A program made the translations under genes and the position numbers. Shown piece after piece: positions 25,237 to 33,693 of a DNA stretch of 64,000 bases. The notes under the pieces were generated by a model. It did no database searches. It was not told where the DNA came from and worked only from the letters and a program-made list of their open reading frames with translations. How positions within the stretch are numbered: the stretch's first letter is position 1; each line of letters begins with the position of its first letter. The DNA comes from CAXXFQ01 sp963674475 (lineage in GTDB: Bacteria > Planctomycetota > Planctomycetia > Pirellulales > Thermoguttaceae). The stretch spans positions 62,001 through 126,000 of the forward strand of contig CAXXFQ010000017.1 in assembly GCA_963674475.2 (NCBI GenBank), given 5' to 3'.

Positions 25237-25941
25237 ATGAACTACTTCGCCCACGCTCTCCCCTTTCTCGATCGGCCGACCTTTGTAGTCGGCGCCGTCC
25301 TGCCCGATCTGTTGAGTGTGGTCGATCGGAAGATCCGCCTGCGGTCGAAGCATCTTTATCCGTTTTTCGACGACCCCGACACCACGACGGCCGAGTTGGC
25401 CCGTGGAGCGATGCAACATTTTCGCGATGACGATCGCTTTCACGAGTCGTCGATTTTTGGCCAATTGTCGCTCGAATTGACCATCGCTTGTCGAGACCTG
25501 TTGCCGAACGACGATGGGTTGCGGCCGCGGTTTCTCGGTCATATTTTGGTTGAGATTTTTCTCGACGCGACGTTGATCGAACGACATCCCGGCCGTTTGG
25601 ACACATTTTACGATTTGATTCAAAAAATCGACGCCGGGAAGATTCAGGAGGTGTTCAATCGGATCGCTCCCCGACAAACGGACCGGTTGGCCCCGATGAT
25701 CGAGGCGATTTCGCAGGTGCGATTTTTGTCGGATTACGCCGACGATAAAAAACTTCTGAGACGGCTCAATCAGATCATGCGGCGGGTCAGACTTGAGCCA
25801 TTGCCCGATCGGTTCGTCTCGCTCATGCCCGAGTCCCGATCTTTGGTGGCTCATCGGGTCGATGAATTGTTGAACGGCATCCCGACCTCTTTGGACGAGG
25901 TTGCCACGCAATCACCGAATCGAAAAGTCCGGTCGGCATGA
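25237..25941 (+). CDS. Hypothetical protein, weakly similar to acyl-carrier-protein phosphodiesterase (DUF479)
   Basis: This 234-residue all-alpha-looking protein begins MNYFAHALPFLDRPTFVVGA and contains ARGAMQHFRDDDRFHES and LGHILVEIFLDATLIE. ACP phosphodiesterases (AcpH) have an MNxLAH start, a GxxxHrxiD metal motif and a DhxxD motif in similar order, so a distant relation is plausible. The spacing and some ligands differ, so I do not assign the activity. The ATG has no strong Shine-Dalgarno. A terminator follows directly (25950-25983). Alternatively it is an uncharacterised helical His/Asp metalloenzyme. Confidence 0.6.
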   Translation: MNYFAHALPFLDRPTFVVGAVLPDLLSVVDRKIRLRSKHLYPFFDDPDTTTAELARGAMQHFRDDDRFHESSIFGQLSLELTIACRDLLPNDDGLRPRFLGHILVEIFLDATLIERHPGRLDTFYDLIQKIDAGKIQEVFNRIAPRQTDRLAPMIEAISQVRFLSDYADDKKLLRRLNQIMRRVRLEPLPDRFVSLMPESRSLVAHRVDELLNGIPTSLDEVATQSPNRKVRSA

Positions 25942-25949
25942 AAAGCGAA

Positions 25950-25983
25950 GGCCCTTCTTTCTCGGAGAAAAGGGCCATTTTTT
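25950..25983 (+). terminator. Rho-independent terminator
   Basis: A GGCCCTT/AAGGGCC stem (25950-25956 with 25970-25976) is followed one base later by six T residues (25978-25983). It ends transcription of the gene at 25237-25941, nine bases after its stop codon. Confidence 0.8.
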
Positions 25984-26024
25984 CATTCTCTTGGGGAGTA
26001 AACCCTATCGGTTTGCAGAGGCCG

Positions 26025-26648
26025 TTAAAGGCGAACTCGAATCATCCCGAGCCATTCATTTTCGTTTTCGATGACGTACTTTCGGTGTCGATCGGGCCGA
26101 GACGCGCAAAGAACCAGTCCGACCAACATGGGGGTGTCTTGGTAGCAAAACGTTCCCGCGACGGCGCACCACGGGGTGTTTTTTCCTTGGTTGCCGGGAA
26201 GGTGCAGCTCCTGATAGAGTCGATTGGAGAAGCCGGTCGCGCTGAGCTGTACGGGCCACTCGAGTAATTTCGGCTGATGGGCCTTGGCGACCTGTTCGAG
26301 TCCGGGGGCGATCGCGTCGAACAGCTCGCCCCAGTGTTCCTGTGGAGGAATATCAGCCGCCCGTCCGGCCGGAGCGAAAACGGCCACCGCCAGACGCATG
26401 GGTACGTGCAAGAATTCCAACGTTGGCGGAGTGGAAGGAGGACCTTTCGGGGGCAAGGCGGCGATGTTGATCGACAAGTCTTCGATCGGGTGCCATCGGC
26501 GGCGGCGACGCCATCGTCGGATACTTGCGGGGATCGACCCGAGCACCACCAGGCCAAAAAGCAGAATCGCCCCGTAAAGAATCAACGTGGTTGCTTGTTG
26601 GTCGAGCCAGGGAAAAATCTTTTGAAGCAGTTCGGTCATCGGTCTCAT
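26025..26648 (-). CDS. Hypothetical single-pass membrane protein
   Basis: I do not recognise this 207-residue protein. Near the N-terminus is one membrane segment (LILYGAILLFGLVVLGSIPASI) followed by a strongly basic stop-transfer stretch (RRWRRRRRW), so the remaining 160 residues should be cytoplasmic. That part contains LEFLHVPMRLAVAVFAP, DAIAPGLEQVAKAHQPK and a C-terminal GTFCYQDTPMLVGLVLC segment, with no familiar motif. AGGG lies just upstream of the ATG at 26648. It lies downstream of the flavoprotein gene at 26751 on the same strand with a 102-bp gap and could be cotranscribed. Confidence 0.65.
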   Translation of the reverse strand: MRPMTELLQKIFPWLDQQATTLILYGAILLFGLVVLGSIPASIRRWRRRRRWHPIEDLSINIAALPPKGPPSTPPTLEFLHVPMRLAVAVFAPAGRAADIPPQEHWGELFDAIAPGLEQVAKAHQPKLLEWPVQLSATGFSNRLYQELHLPGNQGKNTPWCAVAGTFCYQDTPMLVGLVLCASRPDRHRKYVIENENEWLGMIRVRL

Positions 26649-26750
26649 CTTGCCCTTGGAAGTCCGAGAAGCCTACCCCCACCGATATCGCTTTTCAAGA
26701 TGGTCGGAGAATGCCCAACCCGTTCATGAAAAGCGTGTCATTTCAATCTC

Positions 26751-28934
26751 CTACGACTTGATCACGGCGTCGAACCGACAGACCTCGAAGCACCGACCGC
26801 ACTTGATGCACTTGCTTTGGTCGATTTCGTGCGGTTCGCGACGCGAGCCCTCGATGCATTCGACCGGACATTGTCGCGCACAGGCCGTACAGCCGATGCA
26901 CTTTTCCGGATCGATTTTGAAGGAGAGCAATGCCTTACATTTCTTGGCCGGGCAGCGTTTTTCGTTGACGTGGGCCAGGTACTCGTCACGGAAGTGACGC
27001 AACGTGCTTAAGACCGGGTTGGGAGCCGCGCGGCCGAGACCACAGAGGGACGATTTTTGGACGAGGTGGGCCAGTCGTTCGAGTTTATCCAGATCGGCCT
27101 CGGTCCCTTGTCCCTTGACGATCCGATCGAGGATCTCCAGCATCCGCTTGGTCCCTTCGCGACAGGGCGTACACTTGCCGCACGACTCGTCTTGCGAGAA
27201 CGACATGAAATAGTGGGCGATGTCGACCATGCAATCGTCGTCGTCCAGGATAATCATTCCGCCGCTGCCCATGATCGTTCCGGCTTTGCTCAAGGAGTCA
27301 AAATCGACCGGAGTGTCTAGCCATTTTTCGGGGATGCAGCCGCCGGCCGGTCCGCCGGTTTGGATCGCCTTGAGTCGTTTCCCCTCGCCGACACCGCCGC
27401 CAATATCGTTGACGATCTCGCGAAGTGTGGTGCCCATCGGGACTTCGACGAGCCCGGTATGTCGGACTTTTCCGGCGAGGGCGAAAACCTTGGTTCCGCC
27501 GCTTCCGTCGGTACCGAGACTTCGAAACCAAGTTGCCCCGTAATTAAGGACCGCCGTGATATTGGCGAACGTTTCGACGTTGTTGATGACCGTCGGTTTG
27601 CCCCAGAGCCCACTTTGGGTCGGATAGGGCGGCCGGATGCTCGGTTGGCCCCGCTCCCCTTCGATCGAGTGGATCAAGGCGGTCTCTTCGCCACAGACAA
27701 ACGCCCCGGCGCCAAGACGGATTTCCAAGTCGAAATCGAAGCCCGAGTTGAGGATATTTTTGCCTAAAAGGCCCCATTCGCGACACTGGTCGATCGCTTT
27801 TTCCATCCGTTCGATGGCCAGCGGGTACTCGGCCCGGCAGTAGATGAACCCTTCGGACGCGCCGATGGTGAAGCCGCCGACGATCATCCCTTCCAAGACG
27901 TTGAACGGATCGCTTTCGAGCATGCTGCGGTCCATGAACGCGCCGGGGTCCCCTTCGTCGGCGTTGCAGATGAGGTATTTTGTCGGTCCTGGCGCTTCGA
28001 GCCCCATTTTCCATTTCGCCCCGGTCGAAAAACCGCCTCCCCCACGGCCGCGAAGGTTTGCCTTGGTGATTTCCTTGACGACCTTGGCGGGATCGTTTTT
28101 CTCTAAAACGCTGGAAAGAGCCTCGAAACCCCGATAATGGAAGTACTCGACGATGCTCGTCGGGTTGATCACCCCGTTGTGCCGCAGGGCGATCCGATTT
28201 TGCTGATTAAAGAACGCGATGTCGCCGTACAGCTCGTAAAAGCTTCGCCCGACCGTCAGCCCTCGGACCCGAAGCCGGTCGACCACTTGACCCTTTTGCA
28301 GGTGTTGCTCGATCACTTCGTCCAGGTCGGCCTCATTGCGCAGCCGGTAAAGGATTTTGTCCGGACGGATCAGGATGTGGGTATGATGCTTGCCGCGTCC
28401 CTCGCCACAGGCACCGAAGCAGCCGGTCGCGTTAACGTTGACGTCGCTTTCGGGGATCCCCAGCTTTTGAAGTTTTTCCCGCAGCATATCCAGACAGGGG
28501 ACCGGCTCGTCCCAGCCGCAGCTATGGCCGTGGCAACCGAGGATCTCGTAACGGAAGATCTTTTGGACCGGGCCATCAAGCACACAGTCCAACAACGGTT
28601 CGCCGCCCATGATGTGGGTCGTGAAAATTTTGTGGACCAGTTGGCGGTCGACCTTTTGGTACTTGATCGGCATCCGACCGGGGACGATCACGCCGACGAT
28701 CGGTTCGCAAGAGCAGCGGCCCGTGCAGCCGGTTTCGTGGAGGATGATGTCGTCTCGTCCACTGGCGGCGATATGTTTTTGGAACTCGTCGAAAACCTCA
28801 CGCGATCCGGCCGCGTGTTCGCAGGTGGCCGAACCGACTTGGATGAGGATCTTTTTGCCGTGTCCGCGTTCACGTCGGACTTTTCGAGCCTGATTGACCA
28901 GTTCCTGAAACTTTTCTTTGATCGGACTTTTCAC
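26751..28934 (-). CDS. NADH-oxidising NuoF/HydB-like iron-sulfur flavoprotein with two N-terminal thioredoxin-like ferredoxin domains
   Basis: The domain order over 727 residues is as follows. Two thioredoxin-like [2Fe-2S] domains come first: Cys in SATCEHAAGS and TGCTGRCSC, then GCHGHSCGW and TGCFGACGEG. The NuoF core has the glycine-rich GRGGGGFSTG, CNADEGDPGAFMD for FMN/NADH, an SLBB segment and the [4Fe-4S] motif ESCGKCTPCREG. A C-terminal ferredoxin has two [4Fe-4S] motifs (CIGCTACARQC and CIKCGRCFEVC). This layout matches the NADH-oxidising subunits of bifurcating hydrogenases and formate dehydrogenases (HydB, HndC), normally with one thioredoxin domain. No hydrogenase or complex I genes are adjacent. 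I chose GTG 28934, which has GGGGA upstream; the frame is open to 29072. Confidence 0.9.
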   Translation of the reverse strand: MKSPIKEKFQELVNQARKVRRERGHGKKILIQVGSATCEHAAGSREVFDEFQKHIAASGRDDIILHETGCTGRCSCEPIVGVIVPGRMPIKYQKVDRQLVHKIFTTHIMGGEPLLDCVLDGPVQKIFRYEILGCHGHSCGWDEPVPCLDMLREKLQKLGIPESDVNVNATGCFGACGEGRGKHHTHILIRPDKILYRLRNEADLDEVIEQHLQKGQVVDRLRVRGLTVGRSFYELYGDIAFFNQQNRIALRHNGVINPTSIVEYFHYRGFEALSSVLEKNDPAKVVKEITKANLRGRGGGGFSTGAKWKMGLEAPGPTKYLICNADEGDPGAFMDRSMLESDPFNVLEGMIVGGFTIGASEGFIYCRAEYPLAIERMEKAIDQCREWGLLGKNILNSGFDFDLEIRLGAGAFVCGEETALIHSIEGERGQPSIRPPYPTQSGLWGKPTVINNVETFANITAVLNYGATWFRSLGTDGSGGTKVFALAGKVRHTGLVEVPMGTTLREIVNDIGGGVGEGKRLKAIQTGGPAGGCIPEKWLDTPVDFDSLSKAGTIMGSGGMIILDDDDCMVDIAHYFMSFSQDESCGKCTPCREGTKRMLEILDRIVKGQGTEADLDKLERLAHLVQKSSLCGLGRAAPNPVLSTLRHFRDEYLAHVNEKRCPAKKCKALLSFKIDPEKCIGCTACARQCPVECIEGSRREPHEIDQSKCIKCGRCFEVCRFDAVIKS

Positions 28935-29159
28935 TTTTTCCCCGTGAATTTCCCAAATGGCTTTTGCATTGAAGAGAGCAAGCCGCGCGGGAGACGTTAA
29001 TAAGTTTGATATTCTTTTGACGACGAGAAGGCCAATATTGACGTTTGCGCAGTTGGTTCCGAGGCCGATCAACGGGGGGCCGGGAAAGGGGCTAAATAGG
29101 TTGACTGGCCGGGTCCTTTTTCAGGAGAACATCAATAATTCCTAATTTGACGTTTCTCA

Positions 29160-29189
29160 AGTATAGCCTAGCCGCGAAAACGGTGTAAG
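29160..29189 (-). promoter_or_regulatory. Sigma70-like promoter of the flavoprotein gene
   Basis: On the minus strand, CTTACA (29184-29189) and TATACT (29160-29165) are 18 bp apart. They match the consensus at 4 and 5 of 6 positions. Transcription toward the flavoprotein gene would begin near 29153. Confidence 0.45.
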
Positions 29190-29368
29190 CGGTCCCGCCG
29201 AAAAGGGGTTGCCCGCTGACCACGGAGGAGCGGTTTTCCGCGAAAACAGCACTCGATTTTCCCCAGTGGTAGGCAACCTCCTCCTATCATCGGCCAGCTT
29301 GCCTTGCTCACATCAATCGGGGATGGGCGGCAGCGGAATGCGACAGTTTTCTCGCATTTGTCAAAAAC

Positions 29369-29397
29369 TTGTCCGACGATCGATAAACCGTTATAAT
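29369..29397 (+). promoter_or_regulatory. Sigma70-like promoter of the sugar ABC transporter operon
   Basis: TTGTCC (29369-29374) and a perfect TATAAT (29392-29397) are separated by 17 bp. The start of transcription should lie near 29404, giving a 38-base leader before the ATG at 29442. Confidence 0.7.
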
Positions 29398-29441
29398 CCG
29401 GGATCTTTCTTGCTCTTGGAAAATGGGGGACTCAAAAAACG

Positions 29442-31022
29442 ATGGCCGAAACGAGAGACGGAATTCGAACCGATCGGGAGGGACCCGAAAGCGATTTGCG
29501 GCTGCGGATGCGCGGCGTTTCGAAACGGTTCGGCGCAACGGTGGCTTTGGATCGGGTTGATCTCGACGTGGCTGCCGGGGAAGTGCACGCCCTGGTCGGG
29601 GAAAACGGAGCGGGCAAAAGCACACTGATGAAGGTCCTAAGCGGGGCTATCGCCCCCGACGCAGGGACGATGGCCCTCGATGGCCAGACGTATCGGCCTC
29701 GTGGTCCGCTGGTCGCTCGACGCGAGGGGGTCGCGATGATCTATCAAGAACTGTCGCTGGCGCCCCATCTTTCGGTCATGGAAAATGTCCTGCTCGGGAT
29801 GGAGTCGACCCGCCGGGGCTGGCTCGGCACGCTGGGGGTCTTGAATCGCAAGCAGATGCGGTCCCGGGCCGTCGCGGCGCTTGCCGAGTTGGGTCATCCG
29901 GAGATTCGCCCCGACGTGCCCGTTTGCCAATTGTCGATCGCCGCGGCCCAACTGGTCGAGATCGCTCGCGCGGTGGCGGTCGGGTGCCGGGTTTTGGTCC
30001 TCGACGAGCCGACCAGCAGTCTGGGGCAAAGTGATATCGAAAAACTGTTTGAGCTGATCGGGCGTCTCAAACAGCAAGGCCACGCGATCGTCTATATCTC
30101 CCACTTTCTCGAAGAGGTCCGACGGATCAGCGATCGGTTTACCGTTTTGCGCGACGGCCGGACAGTCGGCAGTGGCACGACCGACGAGGTCGACAATGAT
30201 CGTTTGATTCGGATGATGGTCGGCCGCGAAGTCGAAAACCTGTATCCCCATTCGGCCCGGGTGACGGGCGAGACGCTTTTGGAAATCGAAAACCTCGCCG
30301 GCGTCACTTTGCCCGAATCGGCGTCGCTGGCGTTGCGACGTGGCGAGGTGGTCGGAATTGCCGGACTGGTCGGCGCGGGACGGTCGGAGTTGCTCCGCGC
30401 GATTTTTGGTTTGGAGCCGATCCGCTCGGGTGAAGTGCGGCTGGGCGTTTATTCGGGGGCGGCCTCGCCCGAGACAAGATGGCGGCAGGGCATGGGCCTT
30501 TTGAGTGAAAACCGCAAGGAGGAAGGGCTGGCCCTGGGGTTGCCGATCGACGAGAATCTGACCCTCTCGAAGCTTGATTCGCTCGGGCCCGGACCGTTGG
30601 TCTTGCCCGGGCGACGACGACGGGCGGCGGCCGATTGGATCGACCGGTTGGGGATCAAGTGTCACGATCCGCGCCAAGCGGTTAGTTCGCTTTCGGGCGG
30701 GAATCAACAGAAGGTGGCCTTTGCCCGTCTGCTTTATCATGATGTTGATTGTCTCTTGCTCGACGAACCGACTCGCGGGATTGATGTCGGTAGCAAGGCC
30801 CTTTTGTACGAACAAATCGACCGGTTGGCTGTCGGAGATCCACAAACCGGCCGGGAGCCCAAGGCGATACTCCTGGTCAGCAGCTATCTGCCGGAGTTGC
30901 TGGGAGTCTGTGACCGGGTGGCCGTCATGCACCGTGGCCGTTTGGGGCCTTTGCACGCGGTCGATGAGGTGAACGAGCACCAACTGATGTGCGAAGCGAC
31001 TGGAATCAAGGAATCTGTCTGA
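29442..31022 (+). CDS. Sugar ABC transporter ATP-binding protein (RbsA/MglA/XylG type)
   Basis: The protein is 526 residues long with two fused ATP-binding cassettes, the CUT2 carbohydrate-uptake layout. The first cassette has Walker A GENGAGKST (53-61) and Walker B VLVLDEPTSSL, with the signature degenerated to LSIAAAQ. The second has the degenerate Walker A GLVGAGRSE that is normal for this family, followed by LSGGNQQK and LLLDEPTRGIDVG. It energises uptake of a monosaccharide such as ribose, xylose or galactose through the permease encoded directly downstream. A good promoter lies upstream. No periplasmic binding-protein gene is adjacent, so the sugar cannot be guessed. Confidence 0.93.
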   Translation: MAETRDGIRTDREGPESDLRLRMRGVSKRFGATVALDRVDLDVAAGEVHALVGENGAGKSTLMKVLSGAIAPDAGTMALDGQTYRPRGPLVARREGVAMIYQELSLAPHLSVMENVLLGMESTRRGWLGTLGVLNRKQMRSRAVAALAELGHPEIRPDVPVCQLSIAAAQLVEIARAVAVGCRVLVLDEPTSSLGQSDIEKLFELIGRLKQQGHAIVYISHFLEEVRRISDRFTVLRDGRTVGSGTTDEVDNDRLIRMMVGREVENLYPHSARVTGETLLEIENLAGVTLPESASLALRRGEVVGIAGLVGAGRSELLRAIFGLEPIRSGEVRLGVYSGAASPETRWRQGMGLLSENRKEEGLALGLPIDENLTLSKLDSLGPGPLVLPGRRRRAAADWIDRLGIKCHDPRQAVSSLSGGNQQKVAFARLLYHDVDCLLLDEPTRGIDVGSKALLYEQIDRLAVGDPQTGREPKAILLVSSYLPELLGVCDRVAVMHRGRLGPLHAVDEVNEHQLMCEATGIKESV

Positions 31023-32039
31023 ATGAACGAATCGAACCTTTCTGAAACGACGCTTAAACGATCACAAAGCGGCTTTTTCGCTCGCTGGGGAAACCGGTTG
31101 GGGCCATTTATTGGACTCTTGTTGGTCGTGGGGATCTTCGCCGCGCTGGTTCCGGTCGGGGTGATGCCGGAGAGCTTTTTGACCGCGCGGAATTTCGAAA
31201 CGATCTTGCGCCAATCGACGATCGTCGGGATCGCCTCGCTCGGGATGACTGCGATTATCGTCACGGCGGGGATCGACCTGTCGGTCGGCTCGATTATCGC
31301 GTTGTCGACCGTCGTGATCGCGATATTGCTCAACCTCGGCGCGTCGCCGATTTGGGCGGCCCTCGGTGGGGTCGTCGCCGGGGCGCTTTGCGGTGCGATC
31401 ACCGGCGGGCTGATTACCCGTTTGAAAGTGGTCCCGTTTATCGTGACGCTCGGCATGTTGTTGATCGTTCGCGGGGTGGCCAAGGGGCTGGCGCACGAAC
31501 AGCGAATCGAAGCGCCGATGAGCTGGCTCAACGAACTGCTGGCCACGTTGCCGGCCGATCGAAAGTGGATGCTCCTGCCGCCGGGCGTTTGGGTGTTTTT
31601 GGTTCTGGCGTTGGTCGTGGCCGGATGCCTGCGCTATACCCGATGGGGAAGACATGTCTTTGCGGTCGGTTCGAACGAGTCGGCGGCCCGGCTCTGTGGT
31701 GTCGCGGTCGAGCGGGTCAAATTGACCGTGTACCTTTTGGCCGGGCTGATGGCCGGGCTTTCGGGCGTGATGCAGTTTTCCCGACTCACGGTCGGCGACC
31801 CGTCGGTGGCCACCGGGTTGGAGCTGGATGTCATCGCGGCGGTCGTTATCGGCGGCGGCAGTTTAAGCGGCGGCGAAGGGTCGATTACCGGGACGGTCGT
31901 CGGGGCGCTGATCATGAGCGTTATCCGTGCCGGTTGTTCGCAGATGGGGTTGCCGAACTGGATCCAAGAGATTTTGACCGGCTCGATTATCGTTGCGGCG
32001 GTTGCCCTGGACCGATGGCGTCATAAAACGGCGTCCTAG
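31023..32039 (+). CDS. Sugar ABC transporter permease (RbsC type)
   Basis: The protein (338 residues) is a polytopic inner-membrane protein of the branched-chain/ribose permease family. The conserved segment LGMTAIIVTAGIDLSVGSI, the helix pair around VVAGALCGAITGGLI and RLKVVPFIVTLGML, and GGGSLSGGEGSITGTVVGALIM near the C-terminus are the family landmarks. The ATG follows the stop of the ATPase gene with no gap (TGAATG), so the two subunits are translationally coupled. A small inverted repeat (ACGGCGT with ACGCCGT) just after the gene has no T-run, so I do not call a terminator. Confidence 0.93.
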   Translation: MNESNLSETTLKRSQSGFFARWGNRLGPFIGLLLVVGIFAALVPVGVMPESFLTARNFETILRQSTIVGIASLGMTAIIVTAGIDLSVGSIIALSTVVIAILLNLGASPIWAALGGVVAGALCGAITGGLITRLKVVPFIVTLGMLLIVRGVAKGLAHEQRIEAPMSWLNELLATLPADRKWMLLPPGVWVFLVLALVVAGCLRYTRWGRHVFAVGSNESAARLCGVAVERVKLTVYLLAGLMAGLSGVMQFSRLTVGDPSVATGLELDVIAAVVIGGGSLSGGEGSITGTVVGALIMSVIRAGCSQMGLPNWIQEILTGSIIVAAVALDRWRHKTAS

Positions 32040-32106
32040 GACGGCATCATAGAACGCCGTCATAGGGCGGGCGACGGACATGTGATTCGGGAGCAAGCCG
32101 CTTCGA

Positions 32107-33255
32107 TCAACTTTCTTCCGCAGTGAACGGGCTTTGGCTTTTGGGCATCCACTTGCACAGCAGGACCCCGCCAAAGTAGAGGAACGTCAGCGGAACGGCC
32201 ATCAGACACATACTCCACGGGTCGGCCGGCGTCAGGAACATCGACAAAACGAAGATGACCAGAATGGCGATCCGGAAGTTCGTCAGATAGATTTTGACCG
32301 AAAAAATGCCGATCCGTTCGAGGAAAAGCATCACCAGCGGCAACTGGAAACTGATGCCGAATCCCAATGGCAAGACCAAGACGAAGCTGAGCCATTCGGA
32401 AATACGCGGGTCGATATCGATTCCCAAGAGTTCGTTGAACCTAAACAGAAAATCCAACACCGGCTCAAAGACGAAGAAGAAGGCCAACGCCGCCCCGGCC
32501 AGGAACAGCCCGAGACTGAAGGGCAAGAAGATGTTGACGTATTTCTTTTCGTGTAGATAGAGCCCGGCCGCGACAAACGACCAGATTTGATAAAAAATAT
32601 ACGGGCTGGCCAAAAGGACGCCGACCAAAAGCGACGCCTTGACGAAAATGACGAACGCTTCGTGCGGGTTGAGGCTCTTGGCCCTCAGACGCGGGTCGTC
32701 CTGCGAAGGGCCCCACAAGAACATCTGGACCAGGTTCGGCTCGTAATCGACCGCTTCGTTCGTTGCGGCAATTTGGTTCTCGGCGTTTTCAGACGAGGCG
32801 GTGGCCGTGTCTGACGATGATTCCTTCTTGCCGGGGAAGGCAAGATCCAGATTGGCAAACCGTTGGGGTTCGACCTGTTTGATTTTTTGAAGGACCGAAT
32901 CGACGTCGATGAAGACCTCTTTGGGCATCAAATGACGTGTCGTGACGAACCGTTTGAGTTTGGCCGGTTCGTCGGGCAGAGGGACCCCGTCGGCCTTCAT
33001 CTGTTCGAGCTTTTTCTCGACTTGTTGCTGGGCCTGCCGTTCGTAGTAATTCGTCAATGCGCTATTCAGGGGCATCTGAATGAGCGACACGACCCGGGTT
33101 CCCAACAGAAGTCCGATCAGGAAGCCTATTCCGAGTCCGATAATCGACTTAAAGAGACATTTACGAAGTTCTTCGAGATGCTCTCCGAAGGTCATCGAGC
33201 TGCTGGCAAAAAGGTCTTCGTCGTATTGGCGAGGCGACATATTCGAGGAGGCCAA
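32107..33255 (-). CDS. tatC: Sec-independent protein translocase TatC with a large periplasmic insertion
   Basis: TatC is the receptor for twin-arginine signal peptides and moves folded proteins across the inner membrane. The family motif HLEELRKCL appears at 26-34, followed by the first membrane helix. NPHEAFVIFVKASLL (from about 196), SFVAAGLYLHEKKYV and LPLGFGISFQLPLVMLFL match the later conserved segments. Typical TatC is about 250 residues; this one has 382. The excess lies between the first and second helices, residues about 70-195, a charged Gln/Lys/Glu and Ser-rich stretch predicted to be periplasmic. No tatA gene is nearby. It ends 67 bp after the convergent permease stop. Confidence 0.93.
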   Translation of the reverse strand: MASSNMSPRQYDEDLFASSSMTFGEHLEELRKCLFKSIIGLGIGFLIGLLLGTRVVSLIQMPLNSALTNYYERQAQQQVEKKLEQMKADGVPLPDEPAKLKRFVTTRHLMPKEVFIDVDSVLQKIKQVEPQRFANLDLAFPGKKESSSDTATASSENAENQIAATNEAVDYEPNLVQMFLWGPSQDDPRLRAKSLNPHEAFVIFVKASLLVGVLLASPYIFYQIWSFVAAGLYLHEKKYVNIFLPFSLGLFLAGAALAFFFVFEPVLDFLFRFNELLGIDIDPRISEWLSFVLVLPLGFGISFQLPLVMLFLERIGIFSVKIYLTNFRIAILVIFVLSMFLTPADPWSMCLMAVPLTFLYFGGVLLCKWMPKSQSPFTAEES

Positions 33256-33693
33256 CTATATAACAGGGGTGAAGGAGAAAGGGGCTCCGAAACCATTTAT
33301 TCTAACCCCCACTCCTAAAATGGACAACTGTTTTATACAGGCGTTTCCACGTCCAGGGCGGAACCCATTCCCGTCGGTCGCTAGGAAGGGAGAATCCGGC
33401 GAGAAAATCGGATTGAACTTGAAAATGGGGGGGTCTTAACGAAAAAACAGGCAGATTGGGGTGGGCACCAGAGGGTAAAAAGGCTAATCTGCCTCTCTAG
33501 CATTGACTTAATCTAGAGCGATTCTCACTTAAGTAGAAGGTTTCCCCGGCCGGGGGAGAGATTTCACGGTGGTCAGAACAAGAATCACTTGGGGCGTTTT
33601 GCGTCGCCCTCATATCACGTTGAAACCACTACACTTAAGTGAAATTGGCAATAAAAAGGGGGGACGGAACCCCGACTGGAGACGCTTGGAGCG
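33256..33693. other. 438-bp gap between tatC and the phosphomannose isomerase gene
   Basis: This divergent gap holds a copy of the CCCGTCGGTCGCTAG motif (33370-33384), also found with one change at the repeat near 38742. It also holds two copies of CACTTAAGT (33526-33534 and 33632-33640, the second a 10-bp palindrome with the next base). No gene or strong promoter hexamers are seen. Confidence 0.4.

Larger units (their letters stand above)
28935..29441. other. 507-bp divergent intergenic region with two promoters
   Basis: This region separates the minus-strand flavoprotein from the plus-strand ABC transporter operon. It carries a promoter candidate for each side (29160-29189 minus, 29369-29397 plus). 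That leaves a leader of roughly 220 bases ahead of the flavoprotein start, part of which is an open continuation of its frame. No hairpins of riboswitch type were recognised. Confidence 0.5.
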
